From Baffinella frigidus (Eukaryota > Cryptophyceae > Cryptomonadales > Baffinellaceae): a DNA stretch of 10,817 nt. The position numbers and the translations under genes are program-made. Location of the stretch: the NCBI GenBank assembly GCA_026770585.1, contig MU646523.1:356214-367030 (forward strand), read 5' to 3'. This document shows, piece by piece, positions 1 through 5,597 of the stretch (position 1 is the first letter of the stretch; each line of letters opens with the position of its first letter). The notes below the pieces were generated by a model. It was not told where the DNA came from. It made no database searches and worked only from the letters and a program-made list of their open reading frames with translations.

Positions 1-95
1 CACTTGTAAACATGTACCTACCACGTACCTGACCTGACGTCACGACTCAACGACACGCGTCGAACCACTTGTAAACATGTACCTACCACGTACCT
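1..95 (+). repeat. 30 bp direct repeat, two copies
   Basis: The first 30 bases recur identically at 66-95, a period of 65 bases. The unit contains CACTTGTAAACATGTACC and ends in CCACGTACCT; shortened CCACGT words continue to about 118 and a G-box-type CACGTG lies at 151-156. This looks like the edge of a short tandem array cut by the window start. No function can be read from it. Confidence 0.8.
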
Positions 96-590
96 ACCAC
101 GTTCCTACCGGTACGTGGGTACGTAGCTTCAATTGCCCAAGACTTCCGGTCACGTGGATGCCCGTTTATCAGGATACGCCCGTCGATATCATGTACTGTC
201 ATCTCGGGGCCACGAATTTGTGGGGTAAAGTAACATTAAGAGGAACGTGACCGTCTTAACTAAAATAACGAACCACAATTGTCCCCCTCGGACCGTCGTG
301 ACTCACGACCCCATCGGATCAGATTATCAGGATATCAAATACAGTCCACCTATCCTGATCCTCTTGCAGGTCTGAAAAATAAAGTGTCCATCTATATTTC
401 GGGAATTCTGCTGAATTTCACCCCTCAATTTCATCCTTTTTCAAATCTGAAAGCGCAGATCCTCGAGATTTGGCCGTCAGCTCCAGATTCTGCTAAAAAA
501 ATTCGAGCTGCGATGAAATCGTGACATCTTTACTACAGGTCAAAAAAGATGTTCTAAAGTGATTATAATCCTATTAGACCTGCAGGAGGA
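96..590. other. Non-coding stretch, no gene recognised
   Basis: There is no convincing gene in this stretch. The only open frame of note (279-524) lacks an ATG start, has no third-position bias and no recognisable motif. The word TATCAGGATA occurs at 167-176 and 325-334, and its near reverse complement at about 351-359. Bases 380-540 are AT-richer than the flanks. I see nothing else that can be supported. Confidence 0.5.
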
Positions 591-675
591 TACGAAGCTT
601 CGTAATAAGGATACGAAGCTTCGTACATGTACATGTACCGGTACATGTACATGTACCGGTACGAGCTCGTACCGG
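591..675. repeat. Palindromic GTAC/ATGTAC simple-sequence run
   Basis: The 14 bp perfect palindrome TACGAAGCTTCGTA occurs twice (591-604 and 612-625). It is followed by alternating GTACATGTAC and CCGGTAC words up to about 675. The run is self-complementary at several scales and could form small cruciforms. Related GTACATGTAC words reappear at 901-912, just past the inverted-repeat element at 713-900, so that element may have inserted into this run. Confidence 0.7.
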
Positions 676-712
676 TACCCTAACACAGGCTACCGTTAAC
701 ATGTACAACACA

Positions 713-900
713 TAGAGCGGTTTTCGCGACCTGTGTCGGCCACGACCCGGAATCAAATCATGAACAAGGGCTCCAATTCCGGCCACTTTTGGCGTGATCC
801 TGAAGTTTTAGAGTTTTAGGTTTTGACCAAAACGTCAAATGTGGCCGGAATTGGAGCCCTTGTTCATGGGTCGTGGCCGACAGTGGTCAAAACCGCTCTA
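713..900. mobile_element. MITE-like inverted-repeat element flanked by TA
   Basis: Long terminal inverted repeats begin TAGAGCGGTTTT on the left and end AAAACCGCTCTA on the right. They pair through CGGCCACGACCC and ATGAACAAGGGCTCC down to GGAATTGGAGCC near 842-858. The left arm carries about 11 extra bases (near 750-760) that the right arm lacks. The loop (about 790-835) is AT-rich and has no coding potential. The outermost TA on both sides suits a TA target duplication, as made by Tc1/mariner-type transposases, so this is probably a non-autonomous derivative. The family assignment is inference; the inverted repeat is directly visible. Confidence 0.8.
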
Positions 901-1140
901 ATGTACATGTACTTGTAAACGAGCTCGTATGTACATATGGATATGTAGGACCTGTAGACATACCCTCCACACATACATGTATGTATGATAGTCTAGTGGT
1001 TGATTTCCCCCTGCAAGGAAGTATGCCTGAAGGGTGGACACCATAACGCATACCTACCCTCCACACATACATGTACTCAGTCCGGCCCCGACGGGTATGT
1101 GTTAGGGTAGGTCCACTGTATTTTCGTCATCTCGCGGCCG
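901..1140. repeat. Short direct repeats in non-coding DNA
   Basis: The 21-base word starting TACCCTCCACACATACATG is present at 961-981 and again at 1055-1075, a spacing of 94. The interval is rich in ATGTAC/GTATGT words and continues the style of 600-675. No coding frame is credible here. Confidence 0.65.
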
Positions 1141-1450
1141 CCAATTAGGGGGACACTTTTTTACTACACGCATGTAGTAAAGTGAGTGCTGCTTTGCGAC
1201 CTGTTCCACTGCCAATAGATGGACGGGACATGAGCTCGCACCACGACCCGGCGACCCCGTATCAGTATCTTTAGATACTTGCAGTCGTGTGCCTTCACGT
1301 CGCTACTTGCACCGACTGAGTGTAATCGCGGATATTGTCCGTTTCCAGCCCATTCACCCGTCCTTAGTGCGCGTTCTCTCTCTGATTGTCCCCCACTGCA
1401 ATGGTTGTGCTGCGCGTCGCAGATGCGCCTGAGCTGGACATCGTCCGCAG
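1141..1450 (+). other. Sequence upstream of the exon; possible intron or 5' part of the gene
   Basis: A small perfect stem TTACTAC/GTAGTAA lies at 1161-1180. Frames in 1200-1400 are short and without third-position bias. A pyrimidine-rich run with a CTGAT word at 1371-1397 precedes several CAG trinucleotides (1418-1422 and 1448-1450), so this could be the 3' end of an intron. A short frame starting with ATG at 1401 has good codon bias (about 35 codons, stop at 1506-1508) but is out of frame with the main exon. No 40-base intron or other GT-AG pair I tried joins the two cleanly. Confidence 0.3.
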
Positions 1451-2077
1451 ATTGTTGTGCGCACAAGAACCCTCTTCCGCCCTCCAAGGTCGTGGACCAA
1501 CACACTGAACTCGTGTGCCCGTACGCAGGTGGAAAACGGACCCAACTCGTCGAGCTCTGTACGCCTTCCCTCGATGCCGTGGCGCCACTGGGTCTTCCCC
1601 GAGAGCGTGCTCTTCCCGACCGAGGGCATGCACCCGCTCGCTGGCCCGTCCTTCAACTCGCTGGCCCGCCCTTCTCACGGCGCGGAGGACGCGGACACGT
1701 TCCAGTGCCCCGCGATGCCGGTCCCCACCGGCCCGCCCGCGACGCACGCCTGCACTCTGCCCACCCTGCGTCTCGCGCTCACCGCGCTCGCGTGCCCGTC
1801 CTCTCCGCTGGCCCGCGCTTCTGACGGCGCGACGGAATCGATCGCGGAACTGTCGGAGGACGTGGACACGTTCCAGCGCCGCTCCAATACGGTCAACATC
1901 GTCCCGCGCCTCTCGCGCTCCAAGTCGCTCGACGAGCTCTACACCGAGAGCGGCGAGGACACCGGGGGCCTCGACGCGAGCATCTCCTCCAGCGCCGCGG
2001 CGTCCGGCAAGGAAGAGCCAGCCTGCTTTGACACGACCCCAGAGCACACGGATCTGGGGCTGGACGCCGTAGCATGA
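1451..2077 (+). CDS. 3' exon of an unrecognised protein (5' end uncertain)
   Basis: I do not recognise this protein. The frame is open from 1433 to the TGA at 2075-2077 and has very strong G/C third-position bias, nearly every codon from 1538 to 2060, which marks it as the true frame rather than the overlapping ones. There is no in-frame ATG before 1574, so a splice acceptor is likely. The CAG at 1448-1450 was chosen because it follows a pyrimidine-rich tract and leaves the frame intact (208 residues); starting at the ATG at 1574 would give 167. The product is low-complexity, rich in Ser, Pro, Ala and Arg, with no membrane segment. It contains a duplicated motif (LARPSHGAEDADTFQ and LARASDGA...EDVDTFQ, near residues 70-85 and 119-141). 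A basic Ser-rich site, RLSRSKSLDEL, around residue 159 resembles basophilic kinase substrates, followed by an acidic tail. It may be a disordered or regulatory C-terminus. A decayed copy of part of it lies at 5257-5335. Confidence 0.5.
   Translation: MVVRTRTLFRPPRSWTNTLNSCARTQVENGPNSSSSVRLPSMPWRHWVFPESVLFPTEGMHPLAGPSFNSLARPSHGAEDADTFQCPAMPVPTGPPATHACTLPTLRLALTALACPSSPLARASDGATESIAELSEDVDTFQRRSNTVNIVPRLSRSKSLDELYTESGEDTGGLDASISSSAAASGKEEPACFDTTPEHTDLGLDAVA
1637..1676 (+). repeat. 20 bp tandem duplication inside the exon
   Basis: The unit CTCGCTGGCCCGTCCTTCAA at 1637-1656 is repeated with few changes at 1657-1676. A further CGCTGGCCCGC word occurs near 1806. The 20 bp period is not a multiple of three, so the two copies are read in different phases (LAGPSFN, then SLARPSH). 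This suggests a recent, frame-changing history or relaxed constraint in this part of the protein. Confidence 0.6.
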
Positions 2078-2234
2078 GGCGGCTGTGGTGGGGTGTGTCT
2101 ATGGGGCAGTGAGGGCGCGTGGCGTGCTGTGCATGAATCGCAATGAATTTACAAGAATTATGTGAGGGTGGATGCCGGGGTTGCGTGCCACGCCCCTCGC
2201 AGGATCATCCTGGCTGAAACGCATAGATCTTCTG
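2078..2234 (+). other. 3' flank of the exon, probable 3' UTR
   Basis: After the stop the sequence turns G/T-rich (GGTGGGGTGTGTC), and later holds GAATCGCAATGAATTTAC near 2126-2143, the only AT-richer word that might act in polyadenylation. There is no AATAAA. The first family A element begins at 2235, so the transcript end, if any, lies in this short interval. Confidence 0.3.
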
Positions 2235-2364
2235 TACAGGGCTACCTCACTCATACGAAAGTGCCTCCCCCTAGGACCCTACAGTGGGACTATGCCTAGG
2301 GCCCTATGGTGGTCCTGGGTTGGAGGCAGTTTCTTGTGAGCGAGTGCAGCGAGGTACCCCTGTA
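2235..2364. mobile_element. Family A MITE, copy 1 (degenerate)
   Basis: Copy of the most abundant element in the window. The family end sequence is TA followed by CAGGGGTACCTCGCTCATAA, with the reverse complement at the other end. This copy has CAGGGCTACCTCACTCATAC on the left and GAGGTACCCCTGTA on the right. The right arm has about 9 extra bases (GAGTGCAGC) where the family reads GCGAG, apparently a local duplication. The core carries the family words CCTAGGACCCTACAG and GCCTAGGGCCCTATGG. There is no coding capacity. Confidence 0.85.
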
Positions 2365-2445
2365 GGCTCTCACGGCGCGTAGGACCGTTGCTCCCGCAAC
2401 CCCTGTACATATGCTTTGCCCGAGGGTTGGTCGGCGCTGATTTAA

Positions 2446-2573
2446 TAGGGTAACGGCCTGAAAATGGGGTAGTTAGGCCTACGGCATTGCCTAGGACCTC
2501 CTACCGTAGGCCGAGACTTTTTGGTCCTAGGATCCCTCATGCCTAACTACCCCATTTTCAGGCCGTTAGCCTA
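2446..2573. mobile_element. Family B MITE, copy 1 (one arm shortened)
   Basis: Terminal inverted repeats of about 32 bases differ by one base. They start TA then GGGTAACGGCCTGAAAATGG and end with the reverse complement and TA. The centre carries CCTAGGACCTCCTACCG and GGTCCTAGGATCCCTC. Compared with the copy at 6493-6652 it lacks about 32 bases of the right arm, so it is an internal-deletion derivative of that near-palindrome. TA at both ends suggests a TA target duplication. Confidence 0.85.
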
Positions 2574-2625
2574 TGAGATTGCTCTCAGGACTCGGCATGC
2601 CCGTTCGACGGGTCCTCCATATCAC

Positions 2626-2784
2626 TCGTCAAACGACCCGAAATTAGGGCAGTTTAGCCTACGGGTTGCCTACCGTAGGCCGAGGGGCTCCTAGGACCAA
2701 AACAAAATGTGGTCCTAGGAGCCCTACGGCCTGCGGTAGGCAATTCCGTAGGCTCAACTACCCTAATTTCGGGTCGTTTCCCTA
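2626..2784. mobile_element. Family B' MITE, diverged relative of B
   Basis: Near-palindromic element with arms AAACGACCCGAAATTAGGGC (2631-2650) and ACCCTAATTTCGGGTCGTTT (2760-2779). The inner parts also pair, around CCTACCGTAGGC and CTCCTAGGACCA, with the loop near 2698-2708. The right end extends to CCCTA, matching family B (TAGGG...), while the left end reads CGTC where TAGGG is expected, so it has decayed or been replaced. B and B' ends align base for base with several substitutions and form one superfamily. Confidence 0.8.
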
Positions 2785-2840
2785 TGAATATGACTCGTCG
2801 ATGCCGGCATAGCGTGATGCCAGGTCCTTTGACTGCCAGT

Positions 2841-2883
2841 GGTTGGTTTGACCAGTTAGGTGGTTAGTTTGACCAGTTAGGCC
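2841..2883 (+). repeat. Tandem repeat of a ~20 bp unit
   Basis: The word GGTTTGACCAGTTAGG occurs at about 2845-2860. A second copy, AGTTTGACCAGTTAGG, follows directly at about 2866-2881. The two copies are nearly identical, separated by TGGTT. No wider context explains it. Confidence 0.65.
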
Positions 2884-2980
2884 GTTCCTCAGATTATGCT
2901 CCTCAGGAGATTTGACCAGCCTCTAGCGTAGGAGTCACTCTCCTGCATTCTTTACATGTACAGGGTAGCCACAGGTGGAC

Positions 2981-3090
2981 TACAGGGGTACCTCGCTCAT
3001 AAGAAAACGCTTCCCCCTAGGGACCCCCATAGGGCCCTACTGTAGGGTCCTGGGGGGGGGGCGTTTTCTTATGAGCGAGGTACCCCTGTA
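2981..3090. mobile_element. Family A MITE, copy 2
   Basis: At 110 bp this is the shortest copy. Both ends fit the consensus exactly: TA CAGGGGTACCTCGCTCATAA on the left, and TTATGAGCGAGGTACCCCTG TA on the right. The arms extend inward through AGAAAACGC/GCGTTTTCT, making a nearly uninterrupted hairpin. The core lacks the GGCCTATGCC segment seen in copies 5-7. Confidence 0.9.
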
Positions 3091-3200
3091 CGAAGGTTTC
3101 GCGACCCCCGGATATCCGCGGGTACCGTGACCAAATTTGCCTCCAAAAAGCTACTGCCTCGTGGCAAATTGACCTTAGATGTCTAAAGTGGACACTAAAG
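3091..3200. other. Unassigned spacer with an inverted motif
   Basis: Bases 3127-3171 contain TGACCAAATTTGCC and, inverted, GGCAAATTGACC, giving a short imperfect hairpin. No gene or named element is recognised. Confidence 0.4.
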
Positions 3201-3265
3201 GACATGACTTGTGTAAAGTCACTCCGGCTATGCCTACATGGGGGATATGCCCAGATATCCCCAGA
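3201..3265 (+). mobile_element. Family H arm, copy 1 (partial)
   Basis: The segment reads GACTTGTGTAAAGTCACTCC, then a CTATGCCTACATGGGG word and ATATCCCCAGAGG. The same arm is seen inverted at 5190-5237 and, diverged, at 5701-5760. Only one arm is convincing here, so this is a solo or truncated copy. Confidence 0.6.
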
Positions 3266-3327
3266 GGATGAAAGGTTCGCAGTCTACCGTTTGGAGGGGT
3301 TACATGTACTCGAAGCTAAGGTTAGCC

Positions 3328-3465
3328 GGTTCTGCCGCGATCCTCTGTGCAGGGGGGGCTGGATGTGATCCGAAAGGAAGCACGGCCTTTCTACAGAACA
3401 AGTTCCGGTGTCCGCCTATGTTGGGAGCTCGAAGAACCTAAAGGACCTAAAAAAGGACCTAAAGG
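3328..3465 (+). repeat. Repeat D, copy 1 (most complete)
   Basis: Dispersed repeat beginning GGTTCTGCCGCGATCC and running through GATGTGATCCGAAAGG, CACGGCCTTTCTACAG, AGTTCCGGTGTCCGCC and GTTGGGAGCTCGAAG. It ends in a small AAAGGACCT minisatellite, which here has an extra expansion (AAAAAAGGACCT). Other copies are at 4114-4268 (split), 4406-4500, 5380-5503 (minus) and 7763-7865. It lacks obvious terminal inverted repeats. Short peptides can be read through it but no frame is conserved. Confidence 0.85.
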
Positions 3466-3485
3466 TTCACCACACCGTAGGAGCC

Positions 3486-3613
3486 TACAGGGATACCTCG
3501 CTCACAAGAAACCGCCGCCCCCCCCTAGGACCTCCATAGGACCCTAGGCGTGGGCCCAGCATACTGTAGGGTCCTAGGGGGAGGTGCTTTCTTATGAGCG
3601 AGGTACCCCTGTA
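3486..3613. mobile_element. Family A MITE, copy 3
   Basis: Ends are TACAGGGATACCTCGCTCAC on the left and TGAGCGAGGTACCCCTGTA on the right. The core contains CCTAGGACCTCCATAGG and TAGGGTCCTAGGGGG. TA flanks both ends. It follows repeat D copy 1 by about 20 bases. Confidence 0.9.
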
Positions 3614-3685
3614 CAGTAGGCCTATGCCCATGGGCCAATGACCACCCTACAAGCCGTGCGGGACCGACACTTCGAGCAACCCCTG

Positions 3686-3790
3686 TATCCCTTAAGTGGC
3701 GAGGGGGTCTCAAAGAACCCCCTACAGGTCCTAGGCAGGTCCTAGGGCCCTACGGTAGGGCGTAAGAGCCTACTCGCCGCTTAAGGGATA
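3686..3790. mobile_element. Family C MITE, copy 1
   Basis: The element is TA, then TCCCTTAAGTGGCGAG, ending CTCGCCGCTTAAGGGA, then TA. The inverted repeats are about 16 bases with one mismatch, followed by the inner pairing GGGGGTCTC/GAACCCCC. The core has GTCCTAGGCAGGTCCTAGG and CCCTACGGTAGGGCG, words shared with families A and B. Length is 105 bp, matching the copy at 6009-6113. Confidence 0.85.
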
Positions 3791-3821
3791 GGTGCCGCTG
3801 CAGCCGCCATGCACACCCTCC

Positions 3822-3999
3822 CCACCACCAACCCTCACGGGAGGACCAAATCCATTGATCTCGACCTGTTCCCAAAAGTTGAGTATGTACCAAGATTTTG
3901 TCAACTTGAGATCAGACACCCCAGATCTGGGGTGTCTGCAAGGTGGATTTGAAGTCTGAAAATCAACGATTTGGTCTTTCCGTGAGGTTTGGTGGCAGG
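3822..3999. mobile_element. Inverted-repeat element J with a 26 bp palindrome inside
   Basis: Outer arms CCACCACCAACCCTCACGG...ACCAAATCCATTGA (3822-3858) and TCAACGATTTGGTC...CCGTGAGGTTTGGTGG (3963-3999) are inverted relative to each other with about six mismatches. Weaker pairing may extend outward to about 3790 and 4033. Inside, a perfect 26 bp palindrome with half-site CAGACACCCCAGA occupies 3913-3938. No other copy is in the window. It may be a MITE-like foldback; the family is unknown. Confidence 0.6.
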
Positions 4000-4113
4000 T
4001 ATGTTGTGGGGCTGACCCCGGATACCGGCACATAGGAAGCACACAGCCACGAGCCTTCAAGCCATGGAAGAGAAGAATGTATCACTCCACTTGATGGTCA
4101 AACCCTAGGTGGA

Positions 4114-4268
4114 TAAGTTCCAGTGTCCGCCTATCCCTTAAGTGGCCAGTAGGCTCATACGCCCTACCGTAGGGCCCTAGGACCTGCCTAGGACCTCTTG
4201 GCCGTCAAAATTGACGGCATGGCCACTTAAGGAATGTTGGGAGCTCGAAGAACCTAAAGGACCTGAAG
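4114..4268 (+). repeat. Repeat D, copy 2, split by a family C insertion
   Basis: The left piece AAGTTCCAGTGTCCGCCTA ends at 4133. The right piece TGTTGGGAGCTCGAAG starts at about 4235 and runs through AACCTAAAGGACCTGAAGGG. In intact D copies these are contiguous as GCCTATGTTGGG, so the intervening ~100 bases are a later insertion at the TA of that word. Confidence 0.85.
4132..4235. mobile_element. Family C MITE, copy 2, inserted into repeat D
   Basis: TA TCCCTTAAGTGGCC at the left and GGCCACTTAAGGA at the right. The right end has lost a G and part of the TA. The core is in the opposite orientation to copy 1 (GCCCTACCGTAGGGCCC then CCTAGGACCTGCCTAGGACC). A small additional hairpin GCCGTCAAAATTGACGGC lies at 4201-4218. 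Uninterrupted D copies supply the pre-insertion site and show target choice at a TA. Confidence 0.85.
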
Positions 4269-4301
4269 GGTTCTACTGCCACGGCACCAGGAGCCCGGCA
4301 T

Positions 4302-4521
4302 TACAGGGGTACCTCGCTCATCAGAAACTGCCCCCCCCCCCTAGGACCACCGTCGGGTCCTAGGCATAGGCCTACTGTAGGGTCCTAGGGGGGGGGGGTT
4401 TCTCTTGATGTGATCCGAAAGGAAGCACGGCCTTTCTACAGAACCAGTTCCGGTGTCCGCCTATGTTGGGAGCTCGAAGAACCTAAAGGACCTAAAGGAT
4501 CATGAGCGAGGTACCCCTGTA
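4302..4521. mobile_element. Family A MITE, copy 4, split by repeat D
   Basis: The left half TACAGGGGTACCTCGCTCAT and core are normal up to GGGTTTCTCTT at about 4405. The terminal part CATGAGCGAGGTACCCCTGTA resumes at 4501. Between them lies repeat D (4406-4500). Removing it rejoins a standard element of about 125 bp. Confidence 0.85.
4406..4500 (+). repeat. Repeat D, copy 3, inside family A copy 4
   Basis: Starts GATGTGATCCGAAAGGAAGC and ends AACCTAAAGGACCTAAAGG. It lacks the upstream part (GGTTCTGCCGCG...) of copies 1 and 4. Its sharp borders inside the right arm of family A copy 4 give usable limits for the mobile or duplicated form of D. No clear target duplication is visible. Confidence 0.85.
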
Positions 4522-4600
4522 CAGTAAGCACGACCTAGCGGGAGGTGATGCGATTGAAGGCTCTCTCATCTATCTATTCTCCTCCCTGCAGGCCTTGTTC

Positions 4601-4721
4601 TACAGGGGTACCTCGCTCATAAGAAACCGCCTCCCCCTAAGACCCTACAGTAGGCCTATGCCTAGGGCCCTATGGTGGTCCTAGGGGGGGTGCAGTTTCT
4701 TATGAGCCAGGTACCTCTGTA
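4601..4721. mobile_element. Family A MITE, copy 5 (first of tandem triplet)
   Basis: Starts TACAGGGGTACCTCGCTCAT and ends ATGAGCCAGGTACCTCTGTA. The right-end variants CCAG and CTCTG are shared with copy 6 but not with other copies. The core has CCTACAGTAGGCCTATGCC and GGTCCTAGGGGGGG. It is followed by an 18 bp spacer (4722-4739) that recurs after copy 6. Confidence 0.9.
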
Positions 4722-4739
4722 GGCCCGCCTCGGGACTGA

Positions 4740-4860
4740 TACAGGGGTACCTCGCTCATAAGAAACCGCCTCCCCCTAGGACCCTACAGTAGGCCTATGC
4801 CTAGGGCCCTCTGGCGGTCCTAGGGGGGGTGCAGTTTCTTATGAGCCAGGTACCTCTGTA
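4740..4860. mobile_element. Family A MITE, copy 6 (second of tandem triplet)
   Basis: Nearly identical to copy 5 (121 bp) and starting exactly 139 bases after it. It has the same right-end variants. The spacer 4861-4878 (GCCCGCCTCGG...CTGA) matches 4722-4739 with one change. Confidence 0.9.
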
Positions 4861-4878
4861 GGCCCGCCTCGGAACTGA

Positions 4879-5001
4879 TACAGGGGTACCTCGCTCATAA
4901 GAAACCGCCTCCCCCTAGGACCCTACAGTAGGCCTATGCCTAGGGCCCTATGGCGGTCCTAGGGGGGCGGGGGCGCTTTCTTATCAGCGAGGTACCCCTG
5001 A
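4879..5001. mobile_element. Family A MITE, copy 7 (third of tandem triplet)
   Basis: Starts another 139 bases downstream. Left arm and core match copies 5 and 6, but the right arm reads TTATCAGCGAGGTACCCCTG followed by AA rather than TA. Its right end therefore has a different origin from copies 5 and 6, consistent with the array forming by unequal exchange or repeat-unit duplication between related copies. Confidence 0.85.
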
Positions 5002-5005
5002 AGCT

Positions 5006-5033
5006 TGTAGCAGGGGTGCTGTAGCAGGGGTGC
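5006..5033 (+). repeat. 14 bp tandem repeat, two copies
   Basis: The unit TGTAGCAGGGGTGC is exactly repeated at 5006-5019 and 5020-5033. It resembles the TACAGGGGTAC end of family A and may be a remnant of such an end. Confidence 0.75.
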
Positions 5034-5136
5034 TATATGAAGGCCCTTGGAGCCATTGGAGCTATCTAAGTCAACCCGGTCTACTTATTCGCAAGGTTGC
5101 AAAGCTGACACGGTCTGGCTGGGCAGCGTCCCCAGA
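5034..5136. other. Unassigned spacer
   Basis: Contains a short near-repeat GGAGCCATTGGAGC at about 5050-5063. No coding frame or recognised element. Confidence 0.35.
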
Positions 5137-5229
5137 GTAAAGACACTCCGGCTATCCTACACGGCACTGTGTCCCCAGAGCTGGGCGTCTGGGGATATTA
5201 CCCCATGTAGGATCCCGGAGTGACTTTAC
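5137..5229. mobile_element. Family H inverted-repeat element, copy 2 (complete hairpin)
   Basis: Arms GTAAAGACACTCCGG...ATCCTACA (from 5137) and ATGTAGGATCCCGGAGTGAC...TTTAC (to 5229) are inverted. The centre also folds, with GTCCCCAGA pairing to TCTGGGGAT. The right arm matches copy 1 at 3201-3265 in inverse orientation. It probably represents the intact form of the family. Confidence 0.75.
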
Positions 5230-5256
5230 ACAGGTCACGTCCACTCAGTCACGGAG

Positions 5257-5335
5257 ATGTCGGACCCTCGAAGCCCAACTCGTCGAGCCTCTGTACGTCT
5301 CGCTCCCTTGGATGCCGTGGCGCGACTTGGTCTTC
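5257..5335 (+). pseudogene. Decayed partial copy of the 1451-2077 exon
   Basis: This segment matches the exon at about 1537-1605. Shared words in order are CCCAACTCGTCGAGC, CTCTGTACG, GATGCCGTGGCGC and GGTCTTCCCGAG. Small insertions and deletions shift the frame (CCTCTG for CTCTG, and CTCCCTTGG for CCCTCG), so it cannot encode the same peptide throughout. The similarity then fades into a G run (5344-5352) and a second GGTCTTCCCGA word (5358-5368) that may correspond to the exon's second CTCTTCCCGA. It is bounded on the left by family H and on the right by repeat D, suggesting capture or duplication among repeats. Confidence 0.65.
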
Positions 5336-5379
5336 CCGAGCGAGGGGGGGGGGTCATGGTCTTCCCGATGTGCGGCAGC

Positions 5380-5503
5380 TTTAGGTCCGTTAGGTTCTTC
5401 GAGCTCCCAACATAGACGGACACCGGAACTTGTTCTGTAGAAAGGCCAAGCTTCCTTTCGGATCACATCAAGCCCCCCTGTACAGAGGATCGCGGCAGAA
5501 ACC
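5380..5503 (-). repeat. Repeat D, copy 4 (minus strand)
   Basis: The reverse complement of copy 1 across essentially its whole length, from GGTTTCTGCCGCGATCC through GATGTGATCCGAAAGG to AACCTAACGGACCTAAAG. It and copy 1 define the longer form of D (about 125-135 bp). It lies directly beside the gene fragment at 5257-5335. Confidence 0.85.
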
Positions 5504-5597
5504 TCGTGGTCTCGCTCGGCTTGTGGGTAGCCGCAAACGTTTCTCTCCCTTAATGAAGGGGGGGACGGTACCATCCTCCCCTGCTACCAACCAGCCG

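Noticed and set aside
279-524. 81-codon open frame
   Set aside because: No ATG start, no codon bias and no motif; expected by chance.
1279-1824. Plus-strand open frame overlapping the exon in another phase (181 codons)
   Set aside because: It lacks the third-position bias of the chosen frame and turns Arg/Pro-rich where the chosen frame stays varied. A possible 40 bp intron at 1489-1528 joining the 1401 frame to it lands in this less convincing frame.
1364-2047. Long minus-strand open frame opposite the exon (227 codons)
   Set aside because: Antisense of a GC-third-biased coding frame tends to stay open. Its Arg/Ala/Gly-rich translation has no independent support, and the plus frame has far better codon structure.
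4502-4684. Open frames running through family A, C and D elements, including this one
   Set aside because: They follow the sequence of inverted-repeat elements and differ in frame from copy to copy. Such peptides often appear as predicted proteins but reflect repeats.
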